Shown: positions 55,795 to 64,000 of the stretch, one piece after another
Layout of the letters: each line of letters starts with the position of its first letter
How positions within the stretch are numbered: position 1 is the stretch's first letter
From: Marixanthotalea marina
Lineage (GTDB): Bacteria > Bacteroidota > Bacteroidia > Flavobacteriales > Flavobacteriaceae
NCBI GenBank assembly: GCA_018883545.1
Contig: JAHLEH010000001.1
Coordinates: 868,001 to 932,000 of the forward strand
DNA length: 64,000 nucleotides
Direction of reading: 5' to 3'
Program-made: the position numbers and the translations under genes
The notes under the pieces: model-generated
What the model was told of the DNA's origin: nothing
The model's input: only the letters and a program-made list of their open reading frames with translations
The model's database searches: none

Positions 55795-56997
55795 TTAAGC
55801 AACTTCTTGATTTAAAATTAGTTTAGATTCTACAGAATTTTGATTGTTAGTCTTTTTCGTATTTCTATAAACCCAAGCTATTTGGAATAATTGACCCACA
55901 ATTTTAAAAGAATCTTTCATTGATAATTTTGAGCCATCGGCATGTATCCATCTTTTTAAAGGTTGTTCACAAATTAATTTTTTAGCTTTTTCAGTGCTAT
56001 AATATAATGCCATTCTTTTAAATATTTCAACATCAAAAATCCATTTTGTAACAAACTTTTTACAAAAAGACAATTCAATAACATCTTTATGGAAAATCTT
56101 GGCACCACATTGCGTGTCTTTAAATTCCATTCCTAATATCTTTCTGATAATATAATTGATAGTTAAGCTAATAATTTTTCTTGCAGATTCTTTTGTAATA
56201 TTGGCGCCCATTCTACTAATTCTAGAACCACTTACTATTTTAAAATTAGAATTTTCAATAGTTGTAACTAAATCATCAAAATCGGCCAAATCTGTTGATA
56301 AATCGGCATCTAAAAAGCCAATATAATCTAAATCTTTATGTTTTGCCATGTGTAACATTCCTAGTCTTACGGCTTCAGCTTTTCCACCATTTTTTTCACA
56401 ATCGTAAACGGTAATAAAGTTTTCTCTTCCTTTTCTTAAGTTATTTAAAACTTCAAGTGTTTTATCTTTGCTACCATCATTTATAAAACATAAATGGTAT
56501 CCTGAATGTTTATCTATAAAATTTGTAAATTCTTTACTTAAAAGTCTTTCTTCTTCATTATAACAAGGAATAACAACTCCAACACATCGTTGTTCGATAA
56601 TTGTATTGTTTGAAGGGTTTACAAAATTTGCATTTGCTGGAACTCCAATAAGCCTTTTAACTCTGGCACAAATTTCATTTAGGCTTAATGGTTTTTTCAT
56701 ATAATCATTAATACCTAAATCGAAACTTTCAGTTATAGTTGTATCATTTGTATTACCAGATAAAACCATAATGGGAGTTGTTGGCTTTTTTGAAGTTCTA
56801 ATTTGTTTTACAATTTCTAAACCTGAAACTTCTGGCATGTTAATATCAACAATTACTAAGTCGGGATTAAATGAATTAAATAATTCAACACCTTTTTTCG
56901 CATCAGTTTCAATCTTGACTTGATAACCTAATTCTATTAATCTTTTTTGTAATGGTAACAACACTAATTGTTGATCATCTATTGCTAATACTTTCAT
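55795..56997 (-). CDS. Fusion of a response-regulator receiver domain and a family 2 glycosyltransferase
   Basis: 400 residues. Residues 1-118 form a receiver domain with acidic pair Asp7-Asp8, phosphoacceptor Asp51 (VDINMPEVSG), Ser80 and Lys102 (KKPLS). Residues 136-380 form a dolichyl-phosphate-mannose-synthase-like GT2: VVIPCYNEEERL, INDGSKDKT and the metal-binding DAD at 230-232, with QCGAKIFHKD and WIFDVEIFKR. Both halves keep their catalytic residues. An unusual combination, suggesting sugar transfer controlled by phosphorylation. No helix-turn-helix output and no histidine kinase are adjacent. It is divergent from the membrane-protein operon. Confidence 0.88.
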   Translation of the reverse strand: MKVLAIDDQQLVLLPLQKRLIELGYQVKIETDAKKGVELFNSFNPDLVIVDINMPEVSGLEIVKQIRTSKKPTTPIMVLSGNTNDTTITESFDLGINDYMKKPLSLNEICARVKRLIGVPANANFVNPSNNTIIEQRCVGVVIPCYNEEERLLSKEFTNFIDKHSGYHLCFINDGSKDKTLEVLNNLRKGRENFITVYDCEKNGGKAEAVRLGMLHMAKHKDLDYIGFLDADLSTDLADFDDLVTTIENSNFKIVSGSRISRMGANITKESARKIISLTINYIIRKILGMEFKDTQCGAKIFHKDVIELSFCKKFVTKWIFDVEIFKRMALYYSTEKAKKLICEQPLKRWIHADGSKLSMKDSFKIVGQLFQIAWVYRNTKKTNNQNSVESKLILNQEVA

Positions 56998-57176
56998 AAT
57001 TTAAGTTTTTGCGATTATTTATAGGACAAACATATGTATACAACGCATGTGAAAATTTATATTTAGTTAAGCCTATAGGTTTGTTTAGACGAGTGGTAAT
57101 TTTGTGTAGATAATTAAAATAAGACAAAGCAATTAAATTATTTATATTTACATGTAGCTATTACCGTTCATTTTTG

Positions 57177-60100
57177 ATGAAAGAAAAAACAAATAAATAT
57201 TTAATTACTGCTTTACTAATTGGTATAGCATTTCATGGTGCATCTATATTTTTTACTTTAGAAACTACTTATGATGCACTAATACATTTGTTTTTTGCAG
57301 ATCATTATGCCAATAGTTGGTTTGAACCTTGGAACTATAAATGGTACACAGGATTTACCGTAATGAGTTATCCACCACTGGTGCACCAATCCATTGCTGC
57401 ATTTTCTTTTATTGGAGGTTTAAAGTTCGGGTTATTTACAGTCGCATTAATTAGTGTCATACTTTTTATCACTGGAGTTTATAGATTTGCTCTGCTTATG
57501 ACAGCGAACAGAACGGTTGCAGGGTATGCATCACTTTTAGCCGTTTTTTCCTCCTCGTTTGTTGAAACGTTACATGTTTTCGGTCAGTTACCAAGTATTA
57601 TTGGAATTTCAGTTTTGATGCATTCGTTGCCCGAAATATATTTATGGTTAAAAACAGGAAGAATTAAATTTCTATTTACCTCACTGTCTTTAATTTCAGT
57701 GACGGTAACGTCACATCATGTTACTCCTATCTTCGGAATGGTGTTTTTTATATTTCCATTAATAGGTATGGTTTTGATGGATGTTTCTAGGGAACAAGTA
57801 GTTACCAGTAAAGCGATAACCATTAGGATATTTTTAAATAGCTTTTTTAAACTCTTAAAAAGGATTGTTGCGTTTGGAGTTGGGGCTTTAATAATTATTG
57901 TAGTCTGTATTTTGCCTTATTGGATTAACTCAAAAAATAATCCCATTACTCAAGTACCTATTCCACATGGCTCTCGTGATAATTTTTTAGAAATAACATC
58001 TTCTGGCTTGGTTTTTTTCTTAATTCCATGGGGAGTTCTACTCATACTGTTGCCTTATATTTTTTATAGATATTATAGCAAACGTTATTTGTTTTTCGGA
58101 TTTTCAATAACCATTTTAACTGTTTTAGGAACTGGAGGAACGACATTCATACCAAGATTGTTTTTGGGTGAAACAGCTTTTAACATTTTAACATTGGACC
58201 GTTTTACACTTTGGGCGTCTATCATGTCTTTACCGCTTTTTGGTGAATTTGCTTATCGGTTTGTGGAAGGCGATTTAAAAACACTTATTCAAGATAAATT
58301 CGGAGCAATTTATCACCGTTTAATTGGAGGGATACTTGCGGGACTGTTTTTATTCATGACCATATTCGCCATGAGTTTAGGTTATTTTAGACCTTCCCAG
58401 CCCCAACAAATAAAAATGTTGCCTATCATTAATTTTTTAAATCAAGATCAGCATGACCAGTGGCGATATATGACATTAGGTTTTGGCGATCAAATGGCTT
58501 GGTTATCGGCACAAACTAATGCCATGAGTATAGATGGTAATTATCATTCCGCAAGAAGACTTCCTGAGCTTACCACACGACCTATTGAGCGTTTGGAGAA
58601 CTCCAAATTTAAAGGCGTCGAAGGCATAGGGTCCTTACAGCAATTTTTAACAACACCTGAAAAGTATAATTTCAAATACATTTTCTCTAATGACAAGTTT
58701 TATGACCCAATTTTATATTTCTGTGGTTGGCAACGTTTAAGACAATTGGAAAACGGTATCCAGGTTTGGGAAAAATTAAACGTTCCACCTGTATCTTCTA
58801 TTTTACCAAAAGACGATGTGGCAACATGGCAAAAAATATTGTGGGGCATCATGCCTTTTTTAACGGTTTTAATAGCTTTTATTTTAAATGTTCAAATGCT
58901 ATGGGTAATTGCTTTAAAAGCTAAACCTAAAAAAGAGCCTGAATTTTTCAATTTTAAGAATAGTTATATACAATTTTCAAAAGGTGTTTTAAAGTTAACG
59001 CACATATGGTCTTTTCTTTTGGCAATTATTGTGGGGTATGGAATTTATCTTTTTTATATCAAAAACGAGTCGCATCATTCCCCAGAAAATGCAGTTATGG
59101 CTTATTATGATGCCTTAGATTTTAAAAGATTTGAAGAGGCTCATAGTTTGATAAATCCTGAGAGTAATTTGTCAATCTCCCAATATATGTTGGAGATTTC
59201 TGTGACAGATGGCTTGCTAAGTTCTTATGCGAAGTTAGATGCCATTAAGACTATTATAATCTCACAGTCTGATAGTTTAGCAAACGTAAAAGTAAATACC
59301 CATTGGATAACGCCTTTAGAAAAAATAGAGAAAACAGAATTTAAATCATTATTAAAAATTAAAGGTAAGTGGTACATTCAACCAGATGATATTGATTTAG
59401 ATTTACCACCAGATCAACTGTATTCAGATAATGTTAACAAATATTTTAATCAAGGTCGACGCCGAATTACAACTGAGCAAACACATCATGAAGACATTTT
59501 AAAACAACCTGTTTTGGAGATTCTATCTGCCAAGTTGGTAAAATATAATGATAGTTATGCCCTAATAGGTGAAGTGCAAAACATCGATAATGAGCCAGCA
59601 GATGTGGTTTTAAAGGGGACATTATATAACGATGATAATAAAGAATTGGCCACTTATAATGCTAAATATCATGTAAAACATAAATTAATGCCTAAAGAAG
59701 TCAGTTCATTTAAAATAAATTTTGAAGGCATCGCTTGGTCAAAAACACAAGATTCTATACCCAAAACATTTAATCCAAATGAATTTACACCTATTGAATT
59801 TGAGGAGCGACCAACAAAATTTAATTTACAAGTGGCGGGTAATGTGTCAGGTTCCGATTTATATAAAGATACCTCATTAAGTGATTTAGAAGTTGCAAAA
59901 GACTTAATTAAAGGTAAATTATTCAATTCTGGTTTGGAAGAAGTAACCATACCGCAATTAATAATAACTTATTATGATGAAAACAAATCAATGCTTTGGG
60001 TAGACCATCATTTTCTGACTGATGGTATTAGGCAACAACGTAAACAATCTTTTGAATATCATATTTTAGATGATGATTCTATTTTTATAATAAATGATGA

Positions 60101-60266
60101 TATGAAAAATTGTTTTGTCAATGGCTTACCTAATGAACCTATTTCAGATAAAATAGTACCCAATAGAATTATAAACCAAACACTATCTCTTTTACAACCT
60201 ATCGATAATACCAATTTCAGTTTTATAAAAATTGAAATAAATAACTATATAGGAAACCCTAATTAA
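57177..60266 (+). CDS. Large GT-C-like polytopic membrane protein with extracytoplasmic C-terminal domains
   Basis: 1029 residues from ATG 57177. The first about 400 residues have about ten membrane segments and resemble GT-C/PTPS-related oligosaccharide membrane proteins: an early acidic motif TYDALIHLFFADHYA (Asp33) lies in the first outer loop. A soluble loop follows, then two more membrane segments (about 560-640), an NTF2-like domain (AVMAYYDALDFKRFEEAHSL) and beta-rich segments to the end. It probably transfers a lipid-linked sugar or exports a glycan. The next gene overlaps its stop by one base. Confidence 0.75.
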   Translation: MKEKTNKYLITALLIGIAFHGASIFFTLETTYDALIHLFFADHYANSWFEPWNYKWYTGFTVMSYPPLVHQSIAAFSFIGGLKFGLFTVALISVILFITGVYRFALLMTANRTVAGYASLLAVFSSSFVETLHVFGQLPSIIGISVLMHSLPEIYLWLKTGRIKFLFTSLSLISVTVTSHHVTPIFGMVFFIFPLIGMVLMDVSREQVVTSKAITIRIFLNSFFKLLKRIVAFGVGALIIIVVCILPYWINSKNNPITQVPIPHGSRDNFLEITSSGLVFFLIPWGVLLILLPYIFYRYYSKRYLFFGFSITILTVLGTGGTTFIPRLFLGETAFNILTLDRFTLWASIMSLPLFGEFAYRFVEGDLKTLIQDKFGAIYHRLIGGILAGLFLFMTIFAMSLGYFRPSQPQQIKMLPIINFLNQDQHDQWRYMTLGFGDQMAWLSAQTNAMSIDGNYHSARRLPELTTRPIERLENSKFKGVEGIGSLQQFLTTPEKYNFKYIFSNDKFYDPILYFCGWQRLRQLENGIQVWEKLNVPPVSSILPKDDVATWQKILWGIMPFLTVLIAFILNVQMLWVIALKAKPKKEPEFFNFKNSYIQFSKGVLKLTHIWSFLLAIIVGYGIYLFYIKNESHHSPENAVMAYYDALDFKRFEEAHSLINPESNLSISQYMLEISVTDGLLSSYAKLDAIKTIIISQSDSLANVKVNTHWITPLEKIEKTEFKSLLKIKGKWYIQPDDIDLDLPPDQLYSDNVNKYFNQGRRRITTEQTHHEDILKQPVLEILSAKLVKYNDSYALIGEVQNIDNEPADVVLKGTLYNDDNKELATYNAKYHVKHKLMPKEVSSFKINFEGIAWSKTQDSIPKTFNPNEFTPIEFEERPTKFNLQVAGNVSGSDLYKDTSLSDLEVAKDLIKGKLFNSGLEEVTIPQLIITYYDENKSMLWVDHHFLTDGIRQQRKQSFEYHILDDDSIFIINDDMKNCFVNGLPNEPISDKIVPNRIINQTLSLLQPIDNTNFSFIKIEINNYIGNPN

Positions 60267-61465
60267 TGAAATTAAATTTCACATATCTGCTCGTTTTGGG
60301 ATTATTATCAATGATTTTTATTGATGAGAATAATGATGAATTCACATTGATTACGAAAGAAACTCAGTTTGAAGCTGGTAAAAATATTGAATTGGAATTC
60401 TCAGGTAGTAATCAAGAAAAACCAACTCTTTATATCAGTAATAGTTATGGTTCCAGTATTATAAAACCAACTTTAAAATTGGATGTTTTAGGTTATAAAC
60501 TTCCTCGTGCTATTTGTGAAAGAACGGGAGTTATTTATTGGAAACTATTAAGTGGTTCTAATAAGCTTTCAGGAAAATTAAGTATATACCCAAAATTAGA
60601 AGTTGCTACTATGGAAACATATTTGGGACCACCAAGTATAGAAGCAGGAGAGACCGATTATTCCATGCTTGTTGTTATACCTACCGATGTTTACGATAAT
60701 CCGTTGCCAGATAGTACGAAAGTCATTGTGAAACACCAATTTTTAGGAAATCTAAGTGAAGATGTGGTATTAACCAGAAATAGAATCAGCTTTAAGAACA
60801 TATATTCTAAGACTATATCTGGACGTATTTTAGTAGCTTCAGAATGTTTAGATAAAGATTCCAAAGAATATACTATAGATGTCATGCCGGCGATTCCAAC
60901 GAATTTTACCATTTCATATCAACAAAATCACAATTACGCCGATGGTAATCAAATAACCACATTTTCAACTTCCATCATAAAGGACCGTTACGGTAATATA
61001 GTCAGCGATGGCACTTATGTGCAGTTTTTTATAACCAACAATTCCAATAATATTTTAAAAACTTCAGGAACAACCATTAACGGCATTGCAACTGCTAAAA
61101 TGATCCATCCAGATCACGAAGATAATTGGATTATAAAGGCCTATGTTGAAGGTATTGCAGAAAGTAACGAGATAAGCTTGTTCTATAAAAAAGTTATTGA
61201 AGACTTTGAAGTTGTGTTTTCTGAAGATAACAGAAAAATAACAATAGGTCCTTTAAAAAGTTTTATGAATCAAATGATTCCAGATGGTATGGAAATTTCA
61301 CTTTCCATTTATGAAAATGATAAAAAAATAAAAACACTTTACAAAAGCTCTTATGAAGGTTTTGCAACTTTCAAATTAAATGCTAATGACTTTCCAAATA
61401 ATATGTATAGATTGAAAATTAAAGTTGCTGGAGTTGGAAAAACTTATTCTAGAATAAAACTATGA
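60266..61465 (+). CDS. Exported protein with Ig-like (Big-1-like) domains
   Basis: 399 residues. A hydrophobic N-terminus (LNFTYLLVLGLLSMIF) may be a signal peptide or anchor. The remainder is beta-rich; one module matches the bacterial Ig-like type with DRYGNIVSDGTYVQFFITNN followed by TTINGIATAKMIHPDHEDNW. Earlier strands (SIEAGETDYSMLVVIPTDVY, NPLPDSTKVIVKHQF) suggest a second such module. It probably contacts the polysaccharide or membrane partner. It overlaps the upstream gene by one base and the GH5-like gene by four (ATGA), so the three genes are translationally coupled. Confidence 0.7.
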   Translation: MKLNFTYLLVLGLLSMIFIDENNDEFTLITKETQFEAGKNIELEFSGSNQEKPTLYISNSYGSSIIKPTLKLDVLGYKLPRAICERTGVIYWKLLSGSNKLSGKLSIYPKLEVATMETYLGPPSIEAGETDYSMLVVIPTDVYDNPLPDSTKVIVKHQFLGNLSEDVVLTRNRISFKNIYSKTISGRILVASECLDKDSKEYTIDVMPAIPTNFTISYQQNHNYADGNQITTFSTSIIKDRYGNIVSDGTYVQFFITNNSNNILKTSGTTINGIATAKMIHPDHEDNWIIKAYVEGIAESNEISLFYKKVIEDFEVVFSEDNRKITIGPLKSFMNQMIPDGMEISLSIYENDKKIKTLYKSSYEGFATFKLNANDFPNNMYRLKIKVAGVGKTYSRIKL

Positions 61466-62979
61466 CACAAATTAATAAGAACATATTACGGAGTGTTTTA
61501 GTACTTTCTTATATTGTTATTACTGCCTTGATTCTATTTGGTCTGAGTAGTATATATACTTATTTAAATACAGGTGCAGACAGAAGCACCATGCTACATA
61601 CTGAAATTAAAAAAATAGATCAATACCTGCCAAAACTGGAATGGGCTGTTTTAAATAATGAAGGTAGACCCATGGATGGGCAAACTTTAAATGCAATAGA
61701 AAACGATTATTTAGATGCTTGGTATGTAAAACAGGTGGCCTATAAAACTAATACAACAGAAGGTATTGATGATTATTATACTGAAAATGCAAGAAAAAAT
61801 ATAATACATTTTGTTGAAGCGAATATCAATAACAACATTTCGGTTGAGGGAACCACATTAAGGCATCATCTTAAATTAGAGTTTTTTAGTGAAGATGGAC
61901 AATTAGCAGTTCTTACCGATGCAAATGTATTAGAATACAAACGAGTATATGAAAATAAAAAACTCCTTTTAGAAACAACAGAAACTTCCACGTATAACAT
62001 TGTTTTACTTTTAGAAGATGGCTTTTGGCGTATTAGGCACATGACCAAAGAAGAAAGTAGAGATTATAAATATCCTCCTAAACCTGAGAAAAATTTAGTG
62101 AGCGATATTAAAGGTATTAACTACTATCCTCAAGCCACACCTTGGGACATGTTTGGTGATAAGTTTGATGCTCAAATCATATCAAAAGATTTTAAACTGA
62201 TTAAAAATTCTGGTTTGAATAGCATTCGCATTTTTGTGCCTTATGATGATTTTGGGAAGGCCAATGTAAAGCCAGAAAAACTTCAAAAACTCAAACAAGT
62301 ATTAGACATAGCTGAGAAAAATCAATTAAAAGTAATGGTGACGTTGTTTGATTTTTATGGAGATTATTCAGTTTTAAATTGGACATTGAATCAACGTCAC
62401 GCGCAAATAATAGTGTCATTCCTAAAAGATCACAAAGCTTTATTGGCGTGGGATATTAAAAACGAGCCTAATTTAGATTTTGAATCTAGGGGAGAAAATT
62501 TAGTGACTGCTTGGTTAGATAAAATGATAAAGCTAGTTAAAACGGTAGATGCTAATCATCCCATCACCATTGGTTGGTCTAACATCCAAAGTGCTCCTAC
62601 TTTAAAAGACCAAGTGGATTTTGTATCATTTCATTATTATGAAAGCTTAGAAGAACTAGATACTGCTATAAAAACTTTGAAAAATGAAATTATAAACAAG
62701 CCGCTGGTATTGCAAGAATTTGGAATGTCATCTTATAAAGGGATATGGAAACCTTTTGGAAGTTCAGAAGAGGATCAAGCTAACTATCACAAAAAAGCCC
62801 AAGAGATAATTAGTAATAACAACTTGCAATTTATGTCGTGGACATTATACGACTTTATAAAAATACCAAAGGAAGTCGTTGGACGACTTCCTTGGAGAAA
62901 ACGAGCTCAAGAACATTTTGGCTTCATCAACCAAAACGGAGAGACTAAGCCCGCTTTTAATTATATTTCCCAGCCATAA
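61462..62979 (+). CDS. Membrane-anchored GH5-like glycoside hydrolase
   Basis: 505 residues: an N-terminal membrane helix (SVLVLSYIVITALILFGLSS), an NTF2-like region (about 75-205) and a TIM-barrel hydrolase (about 215-500). The clan GH-A acid/base Glu335 lies in WDIKNEPNLD and the nucleophile Glu419 in LVLQEFGMSS; VDFVSFHYYE and MSWTLYDF are other barrel strands. Retaining endo-acting cleavage of a beta-glycan is inferred. The membrane anchor implies work at the site of polysaccharide export, as editing hydrolases do in EPS systems. The gene converges on the GT4-like gene by 23 bp. Confidence 0.82.
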   Translation: MTQINKNILRSVLVLSYIVITALILFGLSSIYTYLNTGADRSTMLHTEIKKIDQYLPKLEWAVLNNEGRPMDGQTLNAIENDYLDAWYVKQVAYKTNTTEGIDDYYTENARKNIIHFVEANINNNISVEGTTLRHHLKLEFFSEDGQLAVLTDANVLEYKRVYENKKLLLETTETSTYNIVLLLEDGFWRIRHMTKEESRDYKYPPKPEKNLVSDIKGINYYPQATPWDMFGDKFDAQIISKDFKLIKNSGLNSIRIFVPYDDFGKANVKPEKLQKLKQVLDIAEKNQLKVMVTLFDFYGDYSVLNWTLNQRHAQIIVSFLKDHKALLAWDIKNEPNLDFESRGENLVTAWLDKMIKLVKTVDANHPITIGWSNIQSAPTLKDQVDFVSFHYYESLEELDTAIKTLKNEIINKPLVLQEFGMSSYKGIWKPFGSSEEDQANYHKKAQEIISNNNLQFMSWTLYDFIKIPKEVVGRLPWRKRAQEHFGFINQNGETKPAFNYISQP

Positions 62980-64000
62980 GCTTTTCATTTTCAGATAGAT
63001 TTTTGTTAATAATTATCGAGGCAAACGTTTCCAAGTACATATCGGTAATTTTGCTCATTGGTAAAGCAGTAGCCGCTTTATAGTTGACTTTTCCTAACTT
63101 AATTCTGTAGGTTTCATTTGTGACGATATTTTCTATGGCTTTAGCTAAACTTTTTACTGAAGTGGGCTCGAAAAATTCGCCTTGATATCCTTCGTCTCTT
63201 ACTAAATGTGCTAAATCCCCTAAGTCTGGCATCACCACAGCTTTACCGTAACTTCCTGCTTGGTGCAAAACACCAGAGCTTCCTGTAGTTGAGGTGTATG
63301 GAAATACAACCACAGCACTTTCATTAAATATTGTTGGCACTTTATGTTCTTCAACATAACCTGTAAAACGAACTTGTGATATATGTTTGTAATCTGCCTT
63401 AACTTTTTCCAAATAGCCTAACACATTTGGGTTGTCGGTACCTGCAATTACCACTTCCAAATCTAATCCAGTAGATTTTCTTACCATCTCTACCGCTTCA
63501 ATCATGCCTTCTACTTTTTTGTAAGTGCCAAACTTTCCGAAAGTCATAATTTGCATTGGAGCAGTCGGTACTTTGTAATCTGGTTCTTGTGGGATTTCAA
63601 AAGTGCCGTGAGGTATTAATTTTATGTTTTTTGCTTTGTATTTAGTTTCCAATACCTCAACATATTTTTCAATAGTTACGGCAACCATATCTGCTTGTAA
63701 AATTAATTTGGTCAAGGTAGTACCTATAAAACCGTAAATTTTTTTCATTATTTTATTGGTTGTAAATCCGGCATTTCCTAAATCTACTTCTTCTAAAATG
63801 TTGTGTAATAAAACAATGTTTGGTATGTTTTTTAACTTACAAACTAGCGGTAACATCAAACCTAAGGCTGCAGCCACTTTTTTATCACCAAACTTCATGA
63901 ACTGTAAATTAAATAACACAGCGTCAGGTTTGGTAGCATTAATAGCTTTAGTGACACTAATAATATTTGTATAGCTATTAAAAGCCCAACATTCTTTAAT
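62957..64000 (-). CDS. GT4-like glycosyltransferase, 5' end beyond the window
   Basis: The frame is open to the right edge, so the N-terminus is missing and 347 residues are visible. The GT-B C-terminal part includes MQIMTFGKFGTYKKVEGMIE, VRFTGYVEEHKVPTIFNESA, VVVFPYTSTTGSSGVLHQA and YGKAVVMPDLGDLAHLV, typical of retaining glycosyltransferase family 4. The first visible in-frame GTG (63919) is not the real start, because the coding pattern continues upstream (for example INATKPDAVLF). It probably adds a sugar to the polysaccharide precursor of this locus. Confidence 0.85.
   Translation of the reverse strand: MKECWAFNSYTNIISVTKAINATKPDAVLFNLQFMKFGDKKVAAALGLMLPLVCKLKNIPNIVLLHNILEEVDLGNAGFTTNKIMKKIYGFIGTTLTKLILQADMVAVTIEKYVEVLETKYKAKNIKLIPHGTFEIPQEPDYKVPTAPMQIMTFGKFGTYKKVEGMIEAVEMVRKSTGLDLEVVIAGTDNPNVLGYLEKVKADYKHISQVRFTGYVEEHKVPTIFNESAVVVFPYTSTTGSSGVLHQAGSYGKAVVMPDLGDLAHLVRDEGYQGEFFEPTSVKSLAKAIENIVTNETYRIKLGKVNYKAATALPMSKITDMYLETFASIIINKNLSENEKLMAGKYN

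Overview
The window comes from a low-GC member of the Bacteroidota, almost certainly the family Flavobacteriaceae, and probably marine. The evidence is the gliding and type IX secretion genes gldB, gldC and gldKLMN, an exosortase F pair, a secreted protease with a type IX sorting tail, promoters of the TAnnTTTG type, and many short Ala-Gln or lipoprotein signal peptides. Positions 1-50250 look like ordinary core chromosome. From about 50280 to 55280 there is a mobile, palindrome-rich island, and from 55297 to the right edge a surface-polysaccharide locus.

1-11334: the end of a DUF4136-like protein, a short-chain dehydrogenase, a lipoprotein-like gene plus a type IX-secreted M64 peptidase, a TPR protein, an Mpl-like Mur ligase, a NIPSNAP protein, dnaG (zinc ligands replaced), an unusual NarL-type regulator, nadE, and gldB-gldC. 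11343-19918 (minus strand): a peptide deformylase-like lipoprotein, the rod-shape cluster mreB-mreC-mreD-mrdA-rodA, purH with a terminator, and a GAF-domain methionine sulfoxide reductase.

19990-34857: exosortase F and its partner, an SMP-30 lipoprotein, groES-groEL, a minus-strand run of miaB, sigma-54 activator, lptE, a conserved unknown and secG, two tandem paralogous membrane proteins, topA, and a degenerate arginase-fold protein. 35022-39661: gldK-gldL-gldM-gldN, the motor and core of the type IX system. 39770-50195: an FAD oxidoreductase, DUF983, an ABC-F ATPase, a three-gene RND efflux operon, a leucine-rich-repeat protein and a small CPXCG protein.

50255-55280: an initiator tRNA whose 3' half is antisense to the last codons of a large serine recombinase, consistent with an element integrated at the tRNA gene. 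The element carries a MerR-like protein, tiny ORFs, a ribbon-helix-helix-like protein behind a perfect 17-bp inverted repeat, an exported protein of unknown role, a nested inverted repeat of about 158 nt, and an IS200/IS605-type insertion. 55297-64000: a receiver domain fused to a family 2 glycosyltransferase, a degenerate paralogue of that glycosyltransferase, a divergent overlapping three-gene operon (large GT-C-like membrane protein, Ig-like exported protein, membrane-anchored GH5-like hydrolase), and a glycosyltransferase running off the edge. Together these suggest a signal-controlled exopolysaccharide system and are the best candidate for something undescribed. All family assignments are from reading the sequence; no database search was run.
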